From NCBI GenBank assembly GCA_041392765.1, contig JAWKLL010000016.1, forward strand, positions 1-64,000: a stretch of 64,000 bases of DNA, written 5' to 3'. Origin of the DNA: Lewinella sp041392765 (lineage in GTDB: Bacteria > Bacteroidota > Bacteroidia > Chitinophagales > Saprospiraceae). The notes beneath the pieces were generated by a model. It searched no databases. It saw nothing but the letters and a program-made list of their open reading frames with translations, and had not been told where the DNA came from. The number at the start of each line of letters is the position of its first letter. Positions within the stretch are counted from its first letter, which is position 1. Shown piece after piece: positions 45,429 to 54,791 of the stretch. The position numbers and the translations under genes were made by a program.

Positions 45429-46781
45429 ATGCAAAAAGTTACTTTGTGGACAACCTTACTTTCCCTTGTATTCACTGCTTGTCAGCCGGCCTATATTGGG
45501 AAAGACGAAATTCGGGAACGCTTGCAAACAGAACACCTGTTTTTGCAATGCGTGGACAACCTCACCGACATACAGGTACACGATATTTTTTCGCCTCCAG
45601 TGTCTAGCCGAGTATTTGTTTATCCGGGAGTGGCTGCTTACGAAGCGATGGTACCTGCTTATCCGTCGTTCAAATCATTTGCAGGGCGACTCAACGGGCT
45701 ATCTCCCCTATTGGCGCATGCAGACACCACGTTAGTGAGTTTTGAATTAGCGGCGATCTATGCCTATAATGAGGTAGGACGAACGTTGATTTTTTCAGAA
45801 GAAAAAATGGAAGCATGGCAAGAGCGCATCGATTCCATCGTAGGCACCTGGCAGGTGGATCCCGCCGTATTACGCGCCACCAAAGACTATGCCCAGCAAG
45901 TGCACCGCCATATTATGACTTGGTCGAAGAGCGACAACTATGCACAAACGCGCTCCATGCCGAAATTCTCCGTCACAGAAGATCCCGCACGCTGGAAACC
46001 AACCCCACCCGCCTACATGGAAGGCATTGAGCCATCGTGGAATAAAATGCGCACCATGGTGCTGGATTCCGCCGCGCAGTTCAAGCCTGCCCCTCCCCCT
46101 CCATTTGATATGACCGAAGGAGCGCCGTTCTACAACTTAGTAAAAGAGGTCTATGACGTAGGCAATGCGCTCAATAAGGAGCAGCGTACCATCGCCAGCT
46201 TCTGGGACTGCAACCCTTTTGTCATGAACCAGACGGGCCACGTGATGTTTGCGTCCAAAAAGATTACGCCTGGCGGTCACTGGATGGGCATCACCGGCAT
46301 TGCCACCAAAAAGGCGGGCATGGATATGATAGCCACCGTACACACCCATGCGATGGTGAGCATTGGATTATTTGATGCCTTCATTAGTTGCTGGGATGAA
46401 AAATACCGCAGTTCATTAGTGCGCCCCGAAACCGTCATCAACGAGTACATGGATCCTGACTGGCTGCCTGCTTTGCAAACACCTCCTTTTCCAGAACACA
46501 CCAGTGGCCACAGTGTGATTTCTACTGCTTCTGCCGTTATTCTTACTCGTATTTTGGGTGATAATTTCGCGTTCAACGACACCGTTGAAGTGCCTTATGG
46601 TCTGCCAGAGCGCAGCTTCAACTCATTTCTGGAAGCTTCCGCCGAAGCAGCTATCAGCCGAATGTACGGCGGTATCCACTACCGCCCCGCGATCGAAGAC
46701 GGTGTAAGCCAAGGCCGTGCAGTAGGCGAACGGGTGGCACAGCAGTTGCTAGGTGATACTGGTGGGGTTTCTATGCGGTAA
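45429..46781 (+). CDS. vanadium-dependent haloperoxidase-like/PAP2 lipoprotein
   Basis: About 450 residues from ATG 45429, with lipobox SLVFTAC. The vanadate/phosphate pocket motifs are present in order: Lys and Arg in KYRSSLVRPETV, the SGH motif in FPEHTSGHSVIS, and SRMYGGIHYRPAIEDG with the final Arg/His. This is the PAP2/vanadium haloperoxidase superfamily in the 'phosphatase-like' arrangement frequent in Saprospiria near FG-GAP/UnbV genes. It is exported and probably outer-membrane or periplasmic. Halogenation is not assured, because bacterial members often act as phosphatases. Confidence 0.87.
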   Translation: MQKVTLWTTLLSLVFTACQPAYIGKDEIRERLQTEHLFLQCVDNLTDIQVHDIFSPPVSSRVFVYPGVAAYEAMVPAYPSFKSFAGRLNGLSPLLAHADTTLVSFELAAIYAYNEVGRTLIFSEEKMEAWQERIDSIVGTWQVDPAVLRATKDYAQQVHRHIMTWSKSDNYAQTRSMPKFSVTEDPARWKPTPPAYMEGIEPSWNKMRTMVLDSAAQFKPAPPPPFDMTEGAPFYNLVKEVYDVGNALNKEQRTIASFWDCNPFVMNQTGHVMFASKKITPGGHWMGITGIATKKAGMDMIATVHTHAMVSIGLFDAFISCWDEKYRSSLVRPETVINEYMDPDWLPALQTPPFPEHTSGHSVISTASAVILTRILGDNFAFNDTVEVPYGLPERSFNSFLEASAEAAISRMYGGIHYRPAIEDGVSQGRAVGERVAQQLLGDTGGVSMR

Positions 46782-46813
46782 TCAGAGGCCTTTTTACATA
46801 AGTGAAAAGACGG

Positions 46814-46921
46814 AAATAACCACCCCCATTTTTTCTACCGATTCGCGAATATTTTCACGCAAGCTCCTTTTAGTCGCTTGCTTAGAAAATTTTAGCGAAT
46901 CAAAAATGGGGGCAGTTATTT
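46814..46921. repeat. long nested hairpin element, copy 2
   Basis: The outer arms AAATAACCACCCCCATTTTT (46814-46833) and 46902-46921 pair at 18 of 20 positions. Nested arms are GATTCGC/GCGAATC (46840-46846, 46895-46901) and GCAAG/CTTGC (46859-46863, 46877-46881). The outer sequence (AAATAAC....CCCATTTTT) is shared with 34625-34721, while the inside differs. It lies 30 bases after the haloperoxidase stop. Confidence 0.8.
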
Positions 46922-47292
46922 TTAATCCGTCACTAAGTAATTTCTCCAACCAATTCGTGTTGCAAGGTATCAACTTGCCTTCTCCTTCCCCTATGGATGG
47001 AGAGGATTTTACAATTGAGTTTTTGGAAACAGGCGGCCCGAATGGGAGTTTTTTTGAAAATGGGTCCATTAGCTCCTTACTACGGTTGATTTTTGTGGCA
47101 ACGGAGGCGTAACGCTCAACAATCTATTTGTATTGATTCCTGCTGATCAATTTATTGCAGGAGAACCGTTATTCAATTTTTGGGGGAACATTATAACGGC
47201 AGCTCCATGCAAATTCCTTGGTGGAGGTATGCTCCTCTCTTGCGCTCGTGGTCTCGATGGCTATTGGGCGAGCGGGGCGTTTTGGGTGAAAT
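46922..47292 (+). other. possible gene remnant
   Basis: The stretch contains plus-frame fragments with coding character (SPMDGEDFTIEFLETGGPNG, then VLIPADQFIAGE-like text in another frame). There is no start and no continuous frame. It may be the remains of a secreted-protein gene; nothing more can be supported. Confidence 0.3.
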
Positions 47293-47700
47293 TTACTTCG
47301 AATCAGGAGAAAGCGTTATTGAAAATAAAGGTTCTAGAAGTATATATTCCAATTGAATTTTATAAATTTTACCATTTGCATAGTTCCGCCACTCCGTATC
47401 GGATATGATAACAAAATCCTTATTAAACCATTTAACGAATTCATTCACACCATTTTCTCCTTCTGGAATAAGTGTTTGTCTAATAACCATATCATTAGAA
47501 TCTAGCCCCCAAATCATTTGATATTCATTTTCATAAAGCACTGATATACGACTTGTACTGTCGGTTAGTTCAGATTCTGTAAATTCTACATTATTCCTCT
47601 TTAAAGTAGATATTACAGTTTCGTTGGAGTCTCCAACATAGAACTGCGAATAACCCGAAATGGATTGAATGAGTAAGAAAAATAGAACTAAATACCTCAT
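47293..47700 (-). CDS. small secreted protein, unknown function
   Basis: A 135-residue protein from ATG 47700. The signal peptide (MRYLVLFFLLIQSISGYSQ) is clear. The mature part is acidic with alternating charged and hydrophobic residues (ETVISTLKRNNVEFTESELT, NEYQMIWGLDSNDMVIRQ), consistent with a small mixed alpha/beta fold. It is alone on the minus strand between a plus-strand lipoprotein and the photolyase-related gene. No family recognised. Confidence 0.7.
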   Translation of the reverse strand: MRYLVLFFLLIQSISGYSQFYVGDSNETVISTLKRNNVEFTESELTDSTSRISVLYENEYQMIWGLDSNDMVIRQTLIPEGENGVNEFVKWFNKDFVIISDTEWRNYANGKIYKIQLEYILLEPLFSITLSPDSK

Positions 47701-48163
47701 TTGATGCTCGTGTTTATTGAATCATTAAATTTTTATTACTGGGTTTTATGGCAGACAATTATAGGTATTGCGGAAAGCTCGGAATCAAAAGCATTACGCG
47801 CATTAAAACCGATTGGTTGATACTCTCGATTTAGACATCTCCACTTGTCTCCTTCTACTCTTTCAAAGCAGTATGGTAAATTAATTCTGAAAAAATCAGA
47901 TAGCATCTCGTTGTATTGTTAAGTGTTACAGAATTAGGGAAGCCAACACCTCCTCGCCTCACAAACATAACAATCCTTCCCCAAATATCCAACAGTCCCC
48001 CACAAACCGCGCAGCCCGCAGGGCGAAGCGCGGCGCCGGGACGGCGCAACGACCAGTGGGCGACGGGAGGCACGACCAAAGCACACGGTCCCGATTTAAT
48101 CGGGAGGGCGACCATGAACCATCCCCCAAAAAAATAGTTCAACCACCTAAAAACCACCCAACC
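47701..48163. other. intergenic region with abrupt rise in GC
   Basis: The left half (47701-47930) is AT-rich like the surroundings. From about 47940 the composition becomes strongly GC-rich (CCCGCAGGGCGAAGCGCGGC) and stays so through the photolyase-related gene. A hairpin GGTCCCGATTTAATCGGGA lies near 48090. No gene is supported. The boundary near 47940 may be the edge of an acquired segment. Confidence 0.5.
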
Positions 48164-49645
48164 ATGCACACCGTCCACATTATATTTCCGCACCAGTTGT
48201 TCGAAGAGAGTCCGCTGGCGGGCGATGCGCCGATGTATGTACTGGAGGAGCAGTTGTTCTTTCGGCAGTATGCGTTCCACCAGCAGAAGATTGCTTACCA
48301 CCGGGCTACCATGAAGGGGTACGCGGCGTTTTTGGCGGGGCGGGGTCGCACCGTGCACTACGTGGATGCGCACCACCCGCAGGCTGATGTACGCCAGTGG
48401 GTGCAGGCTATGGCGGTGGGCGGCACCACCTGCATCCACTACATAGACCCCACGGACAACTGGTTGGAAAAACGGCTGCGGGCAGCGGCCACGGCGGCCA
48501 ACGTCGCGCTGGTGCGGTACGATAGCCCCCTGTTTTTGAACACCCGAGCCGGCAATGCCGCGTTTTTCAAACCCACGGCCAAGAAGTACTTCCAGACGAA
48601 GTTTTACATCGCGCAGCGCAAGCAACGCCAGATCCTGCTGGCCGACCCCGAAACGCCCATGGGCGGCAAATGGACGTTCGATACCGAAAACCGAAAACGC
48701 TACCCCGCCAAACGGACGCCGCCGCCCGTGCTGCGCCCTGCCCCCACGCCGCACTATGCCGAAGCTGTGGCCTATACCCGCGCACAGTTTCCCGACAACC
48801 CCGGGGCACTGACCGATGCGCCGCTGTACCCACTCGATTTCGAGCAGGCTCGACTGTGGCTGCGCCAGTTTCTGGACTACCGGTTCCACGAGTTTGGGGC
48901 CTACGAAGACGCCATCGTGGCCACCGAGGGAATCCTCCACCACAGCGTGCTCACGCCCATGCTCAATGTGGGGCTGCTGACCCCGCAGTACATACTTGAC
49001 ACCGCGCTCGACTACGCGGCCAACCACGCCGTGCCGCTGGCCAGCACCGAGGGGTTTGTGCGCCAGATCATCGGGTGGCGCGAGTTCATCCGTGGCGTAT
49101 ATGAGGCCCAAGGCACCGCCGAGCGGACGCGCAACTTTTGGGGATTCAGTCGCAAAATCCCCGCCGCCTTCTACGACGGCACCACCGGCATAGCGCCCAT
49201 TGACCTCACCATCCGCAAGGTGCTCGATACCGGCTACTGCCACCATATCGAGCGGCTGATGGTGTTGGGCAACTTCATGGTACTCTGCGAGTTCGACCCC
49301 GACGAAGTCTATCGCTGGTTCATGGAACTGTTCATTGACGCTTATGACTGGGTGATGGTACCCAACGTCTATGGCATGAGCCAGTTTGCCGACGGCGGCC
49401 TGATGTCCACCAAGCCATATTTGAGCGGCAGCAACTACCTGATGAAGATGAGCGACTACCCCAAAGGAGACTGGCAAGCCACCTGGGACGCGCTGTTTTG
49501 GCGGTTCTTGCACGTCCATCGCGACTTCTTTCTCAAAAATCCCCGCCTCGGTATGCTCGTGCACACCTTCGACAAGATGCCCGCCGACAAGCAGGCGGCG
49601 TTGCTGCGGGAGGGGGATAACTATCTGAAAGGATTGGGACTTTGA
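48164..49645 (+). CDS. cryptochrome/photolyase-related protein (PhrB/FeS-BCP family) lacking Fe-S cysteines
   Basis: About 493 residues from ATG 48164 (MHTVHIIFPHQLFEESPL). The N-terminal alpha/beta domain is the DUF523-like/PhrB type. The FAD domain has the family hallmarks EFGAYEDAI, QIIGWREFIRGVYEAQG, HHIERLMVLGNFMVL and the block PNVYGMSQFADGG. Where family members carry a CxxC...C set after 'KMSDY', this protein reads MSDYPKGDWQATWDALFW without cysteine, so a 4Fe-4S cluster is not expected. Members repair (6-4) photoproducts or sense light. Strongly GC-rich DNA compared with neighbours suggests horizontal acquisition. Transcribed alone. Confidence 0.88.
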   Translation: MHTVHIIFPHQLFEESPLAGDAPMYVLEEQLFFRQYAFHQQKIAYHRATMKGYAAFLAGRGRTVHYVDAHHPQADVRQWVQAMAVGGTTCIHYIDPTDNWLEKRLRAAATAANVALVRYDSPLFLNTRAGNAAFFKPTAKKYFQTKFYIAQRKQRQILLADPETPMGGKWTFDTENRKRYPAKRTPPPVLRPAPTPHYAEAVAYTRAQFPDNPGALTDAPLYPLDFEQARLWLRQFLDYRFHEFGAYEDAIVATEGILHHSVLTPMLNVGLLTPQYILDTALDYAANHAVPLASTEGFVRQIIGWREFIRGVYEAQGTAERTRNFWGFSRKIPAAFYDGTTGIAPIDLTIRKVLDTGYCHHIERLMVLGNFMVLCEFDPDEVYRWFMELFIDAYDWVMVPNVYGMSQFADGGLMSTKPYLSGSNYLMKMSDYPKGDWQATWDALFWRFLHVHRDFFLKNPRLGMLVHTFDKMPADKQAALLREGDNYLKGLGL

Positions 49646-49682
49646 CCAATACCGAATATGGGTCAAAGTCCCCATCTGTCAT

Positions 49683-50188
49683 CTACCGTACGAGCACTAC
49701 CCTACCCTGCGTAACACGACCGTCAGGGGATTCGTAAAGTAGCCAATAGTTGCCCGCAGGGTATTGGCTGAGATCTAACCGCGATCCAGGCGTGGGGATG
49801 AATCGCTGCAAAATCTTCCCTTGTGCATCCGCCAAGTACATGTAACCCTGTACATCTGTCGCTGTAAAGGAAAACGAGAGCTGCCAGCGGGGGCATTGTG
49901 ACAAATCTTGCTGACAGTCGCAGATTCATACCAAGGGAAATGAAAAACCAAGTCCACGCAAGGCGTAGGTGCCTCCATGCGAAAGTTGCCCTCCACGTCG
50001 GTGTTTACCTGCAAATCGGTATCTACTACCTGTACTTTCACATACATCAGGGCGCGGCCTGCCTCGTCGGTAACATGTCCTGTGATGAAATACGGTGCGG
50101 CCACCTCATCTGTGCTTGATACACATGCGTCGTATTCAAGGACGGCCAAACGGCAGCTATCTGCCAAATCACCCATACACTTATGCAC
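49683..50188 (-). CDS. CarboxypepD_reg-like protein with T9SS-type C-terminal sorting domain (one frameshift)
   Basis: From ATG 50188 the sequence includes a carboxypeptidase-regulatory-like segment (YFITGHVTDEAGRALMYVKV, NTDVEGNFRMEAPTP). The frame breaks near 49905-49915 and continues with FSFTATDVQGYMYLADAQG and LDLSQYPAGNYWLLYESPDG, ending in VVLVR. That end has the pattern of type A sorting signals of the type IX secretion system (two short beta-strands around a 'LDLSxxPAGxY' turn). The N-terminus lacks a clear signal peptide, so the gene may be truncated. Convergent with the photolyase gene. Confidence 0.65.
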
Positions 50189-50225
50189 TTAACACACCCT
50201 AAAGAACATGTGATTATGAATTTGC

Positions 50226-50261
50226 AAGGGGCGGCTTCCGTAGAGAGGTCGCCCTTTTTTT
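50226..50261 (+). terminator. rho-independent terminator-like hairpin
   Basis: AAGGGGCG pairs with CGCCCTT (one bulged G), with a loop of about 16 bases, followed by T7 on the plus strand. No plus-strand gene ends nearby; the closest is the photolyase, about 580 bases upstream. The transcript it ends is therefore unclear. Confidence 0.55.
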
Positions 50262-50507
50262 ATTACATCCTTGAAATAAAGAATTGATTGTTTTTCATTA
50301 AACCTTTTCCGACACTTTGTGTACCCTCCGCACACCGTATTCTTTTTTCTTTGCTGCGACAAACACAACTTAATCACCAAAAAAAGCAACTTGTCACTTT
50401 TACCTAAAGAAACGAGGGGATCTAAATTCAAAGTCATTTATTTTATTAGACTTTCGCAATCGTGATCCAAATATTGTCAATTGGTCGAAATTAACAACTA
50501 CTACACG
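50262..50507. other. upstream region of two-component genes
   Basis: AT-rich with no supported gene. It should hold the promoter of the response-regulator/kinase pair. Confidence 0.35.
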
Positions 50508-51245
50508 ATGAAAAACATATTAATTATCGAGGATGACTTGATCTTTGCACTTGATTTGAAAATACAACTATCAGCGTTGTACCCAAGTTGTGAAATAAGT
50601 CATCTTGAATCGGTCAACGAAGCATATCATTATCTACTTTCTACAAAACCCGACATCGTCCTATTGGATGTACTACTCGATAATGATGAAGATGCAATGC
50701 ACTTAGCAGAAATCCTACACAAAACGGGGGTAACCTACATTTTCATGACTGCATTTGAACGGGATGATCTATTTCGGAAAGCCCTACGATTTAAACCTTC
50801 TAACTATCTGCAAAAACCTATCAGTAAACACAATCTAAAATATGCACTTGAACTGGCAGTGTCTTCCGATAAATATTCAAAAGCTAAGGGGGAAATTGCT
50901 AGCGACAAGAGGACGCTCCAATATCTACTCCTAAAGGGGAAAGAAGGAACAATGGAAAAAGTAGGCATAGATGAAATCATTTATATTGAAGCATTAGGGA
51001 ACTATTGTCAAATTAACACCCTGGATAAACGCTATACTTATCGCATGCCTATAAAAAACTATGCGGATACTTTCGGTGATAGAAATTTTGTAAGAATATT
51101 TCGCACTTATGTTGTCAATATCGACTTTCTTAGGAGTGTCAATACAGAAGCAAAGGAAGTGATATTACTAAATGGCTTATCGCTACCGCTGAGCCTTACT
51201 TATAAAAAAGGCCTGCTCAATAAATTTGTAAAAAATAATAATTGA
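50508..51245 (+). CDS. LytTR-family response regulator
   Basis: About 245 residues from ATG 50508 (MKNILIIEDDLIFALDLK). The receiver domain has the acidic pair in IIEDD, phospho-acceptor Asp54 in PDIVLLDVLL, Thr in YIFMTAF, and Lys in YLQKPIS. The C-terminal LytTR DNA-binding domain (about 145-245) contains IIYIEALGNYCQINTLDKR and FVRIFRTYVVNIDFLRSV. Such regulators bind direct-repeat promoters when phosphorylated. The adjacent kinase gene follows with no gap and is the likely partner. Confidence 0.92.
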   Translation: MKNILIIEDDLIFALDLKIQLSALYPSCEISHLESVNEAYHYLLSTKPDIVLLDVLLDNDEDAMHLAEILHKTGVTYIFMTAFERDDLFRKALRFKPSNYLQKPISKHNLKYALELAVSSDKYSKAKGEIASDKRTLQYLLLKGKEGTMEKVGIDEIIYIEALGNYCQINTLDKRYTYRMPIKNYADTFGDRNFVRIFRTYVVNIDFLRSVNTEAKEVILLNGLSLPLSLTYKKGLLNKFVKNNN

Positions 51246-51319
51246 AGATTCAGTACCTTAGTATAGAAAAAACAGATTCAGAATCCCCCTGGTCAAAAAA
51301 AGTGGATAAAACGTTTAAA

Positions 51320-54300
51320 ATGAAGCACTTGTTTCGCCATTTTTCGCTTTCCTGTTCTGAATCTATTTCTTTCTTATCCCTAAGAACGTACACACTCCTC
51401 GTAACTTTATTTATCATTCTAGCCTTGGCAATAGGTGGACTAAGTACCCCTATATGGGGACAAGCATCTTCATTACATTCCATCGAAGCGTTAAATATTG
51501 TAACCAAGGTAATTAACGATAATGAGGGGATACGACATGAACCTATCAATAACTGCATCCGCGATAGCATAGGTTTTTACTGGTTTTGCTCTGACAATGG
51601 TGTTTATAGGTATGATGGCTATGAAGCCCATTTCATTTCATCCGCAGCATTAGGAGTCAACGATACTCGTTTCGTAATAAAAATCTTTAATGACCAAGAC
51701 AACAGGTTATGGCTATGCCCACTATTCTTTCACACAGAAACAAACCGATTTGTCTTTAGCGCCCCATCTATGCTAAAACTGCTGCAGCCACTAACTGCCA
51801 CATTTCAAGCATCTTTAGCATCCTTTCGTAAAATAAATCAAAGCACCCAACAAGACATCTTCTACCCTATCCAAGGTGGCTCGCATTTTTTCATTGTAAA
51901 GAATGGAAGCCAATTGTATCAAATGGTTGACGGTCAGCTTCATTTTATCGACCGTTTCCCTGATTTGCCATTCATAGATGAAGTCTATTATTCACCCATT
52001 ACAAAGACATGGTACTTATTAGCAGGTGGAAAACTATACCAATACACCCGACACAACGGGTTGAAAAGGCTATTCCTGATGATGCTTCACAAGTGTTATT
52101 TTGTAGTTTTAACAGCTATCAATTACTAGCCAAATGTAAGGATAAACATATCAACCAAATCGTTGCCTTAGATATCCATACCCATAAAAAGCATACCCTT
52201 CACCTAAAATACGGCGAAGACCTAGGGCTTTTAGCCCCCAATAGCAGCAAGTATGACGATTCTTCTGACCAAGACAGCGTTTTATATCTATAGGGCTTCG
52301 CAAAGGACGCATCCATCGCACCTATGTTTTGCCTACTCGGTTGATTTTCTCTAAAGAAAGACACAACTGGTGCTTTTATTGACAATAGACTGTGGTTGTC
52401 CTCTCACGGAGAAGTACGGGTCGTTGTTTCTCTCCCCAACGTTTCGAGCATATTCCACTCAATCATAACAAAACTCTTAATTAGTGTCGGCATATAATAT
52501 GAACTCCTCTAAGGTGCTTGTTAGTACACAGAGGAAGCCTCTGGTACGACCACTAAGAATTGAAAAAAACGACTCCTTTGTACCGACTCACGTTCCTTTA
52601 CTACTAGGTATGAAAATGGTTTATCATGCCCCCTTTTATATTCAGGGTTACATGCTAGCCATTTACTTCGATGAACACCGCTGATGGAACTGCTTCACTT
52701 CATTCCTTTTCCAATCGTAACAACAACCAATCTGGTAATGATGCAAAAATACCTTTTATTGATAATGAAGGACATATTTGGATTGGGCTACAAAAAGGAT
52801 TAGGTTTTCTGGATGACGCGGGTCAAATTCAGAAATAGACACCGATAAGTTAGCTGGCATGCGATTTGCCTCCGTACGACATTACCGCTGCTTCAGATTC
52901 ATCCTGTTTTTGAACCAGTTCCAAAGGTGCCTATCTTTTTAGTAGCTTAAAAAAAACATATTGTTGATTCCTTGTCCTTCACGATAGGAAAAAACATACG
53001 GTTTCCTCTTTTTCCGAAACTGATACGACCCTTTGGGTGTGCCTTTAAATGAACAGGTCTTTCGGTGGCATTTTTCTACACAATCCATTGACACAATACC
53101 CATCTTGGAAAAGAATGTTATTAATAGCCTACAATTGCCTTACTTGTTGATGCTTTCGGCACCTATTGGATACCTTCAAATCTGACGACACATTCCATCA
53201 TTAGGCAAACAGTACATTATACACAGGAGGGCAATGGTTTACCATTTAATGAGTTCAATTATTTGGCTCACTGCCAACTCAAAATGGTGACATCCTTTTA
53301 GGAAGCACAAATGGCATCGTACGCTTCAACCCTAAAGATTTCCCTCTTACGGATTTCGAGAATGAAAAATTAGTAATTTCTACCATGAAAAAAGAATTGC
53401 CGATCAATGGATTCCTATCCATCCCAATTACAAAGATGGGATTACCTACTTTCCAACTTTAACGATGTTGAATCGTTGAACATCAAATTCAGCGATCTTA
53501 AGCCATCAAATAGGGGGGTAAATTACTACTACAGATATGTAGGAACTAAAAGCTGGGATAAATTGGAAGGCAATAGTTTTAGGAGCCACAAAATGACAAC
53601 AGGCTTACATAAAATTGAATTCACTACCAATCCTAATGCAGCTTCACCAATCGGCTGCAAGAATAATGATTGAAGTAGCACCGCCTTGGTACCTCATGCC
53701 CTGGATGAAAACGCTGTGGATCAGTTTATGTCTCTTGGGATTATATACTATTTTTAGACTTAGAACCCGGCATATAATACACAGAAACAAAGAATTAGAA
53801 GCGTTGATCTTAGCACGCACTCAAACAATAGAACAAGACCGTAAAACCATCCAAACTCAAAATGAACAGCTTAAAGTATTGATCGCCCTACGGGATAAAA
53901 CCCTAGCGCTATTAGGGCGCGAGTTGAAACAACCGATAAACAACCTAACAGGGCTAGGAGCAAAGGTTGCCTACCTATTGCGCAATGGGCAATACGAACA
54001 AATTGAAGCCCTGAGCAAACAAATTGATATGTATGCAACCAACACTAGATTGCTTTTGAGTAACCTCTTAAAATGGGGGCATATAACCATCAATCAAAGC
54101 CAACAAATCAAGGAAGAGGTTGTCGTTTTCCATATTGTAGAAGATATTCTAGAACACTTTGAGAGCATCATTATCCATAAAAATTTAAACATCATCAACC
54201 TAATACCATCTGATTTAACGCTGACATTTGACAAGGAAGCACTCGCTATAGTGTTGAGAAACCTAATTCATAATGCCATCAAATTTTCTTATCAAGAAGG

Positions 54301-54559
54301 TAAAATTTTTGTAAAGCATCAAATTAAAAACCGCACATTACTGCATATTATGGTTATTGATGAAGGCAAAGGGATGAGTAAGGATCAATTAGAAAATCAA
54401 ACCGAACTATACTCCACACAAGGTACTAAAGGTGAAAAAGGATCTGGTCTGGGAATCATGCTTTGCCGCATGTTGCTAAAAAGTAACAATGCCAAACTCA
54501 TACTATACAGTAATACCCCTAAGGGGACTGTCTGTACCATTGAAACTCATTACAGCTAA
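51320..54559 (+). pseudogene. propeller sensor histidine kinase, multiple frameshifts and H-box His replaced
   Basis: Start at ATG 51320, with signal/TM segment LRTYTLLVTLFIILALAIGG. Two-component propeller blades follow (RDSIGFYWFCSDNGVYRYDG near the start, DNEGHIWIGLQKGLGFLD near 52770), then a Y_Y_Y-like segment (FSDLKPSNRGVNYYYRYVG). A helix TLWISLCLLGLYTIFRL and the kinase core complete it. At least six indels lie between 52080 and 53640. In the core, the N-box (LRNLIHNAIKF), DEGKGMS and GSGLG are intact, but the phospho-acceptor position reads GRELKQPINN where SHELR is usual, so Arg replaces His. About 1,080 residues if intact. Likely partner of the LytTR regulator. Confidence 0.7.
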
Positions 54560-54791
54560 AGCTACACAACCCTTTATCACCCAATAAATTCTATTCTAAG
54601 CAAATTATTACACAAATAACACCTGTATTACAATTTCATCACACTATAAACAGCTCTTGTCACAAAACAAAAATCAAATAAATACATCGTTTTAACTTGC
54701 GCCTTTAATGCAGCATTGCCTAAGTACTATTCCTGCACAGCATCCATAATGCCGTGTATTTTGTGCAGAATTGTATGGCTGTGCAATAAAA
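54560..54791 (+). other. leader region of giant secreted protein
   Basis: AT-rich, with no gene. It contains a CAGCATTGCC/GGCAATGCTG-like partial repeat near 54711, and must hold the promoter of the downstream giant gene. Confidence 0.3.

Noticed and set aside
46753..47112. 119-codon plus frame over the hairpin element
   Set aside because: It overlaps the haloperoxidase end and runs through the inverted repeat. The sequence has no domain or signal, and the hairpin explains the region better.
47855..49675. Long minus-strand frame (606 codons) opposite the photolyase-related gene
   Set aside because: It is an antisense shadow of a GC-rich gene. Its translation has low complexity with many His/Gly/Val and no family features, whereas the plus strand shows conserved photolyase motifs.
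50189..50437. 82-codon minus frame upstream of the response regulator
   Set aside because: It runs through the terminator hairpin and AT-rich promoter DNA, with no recognisable protein features.
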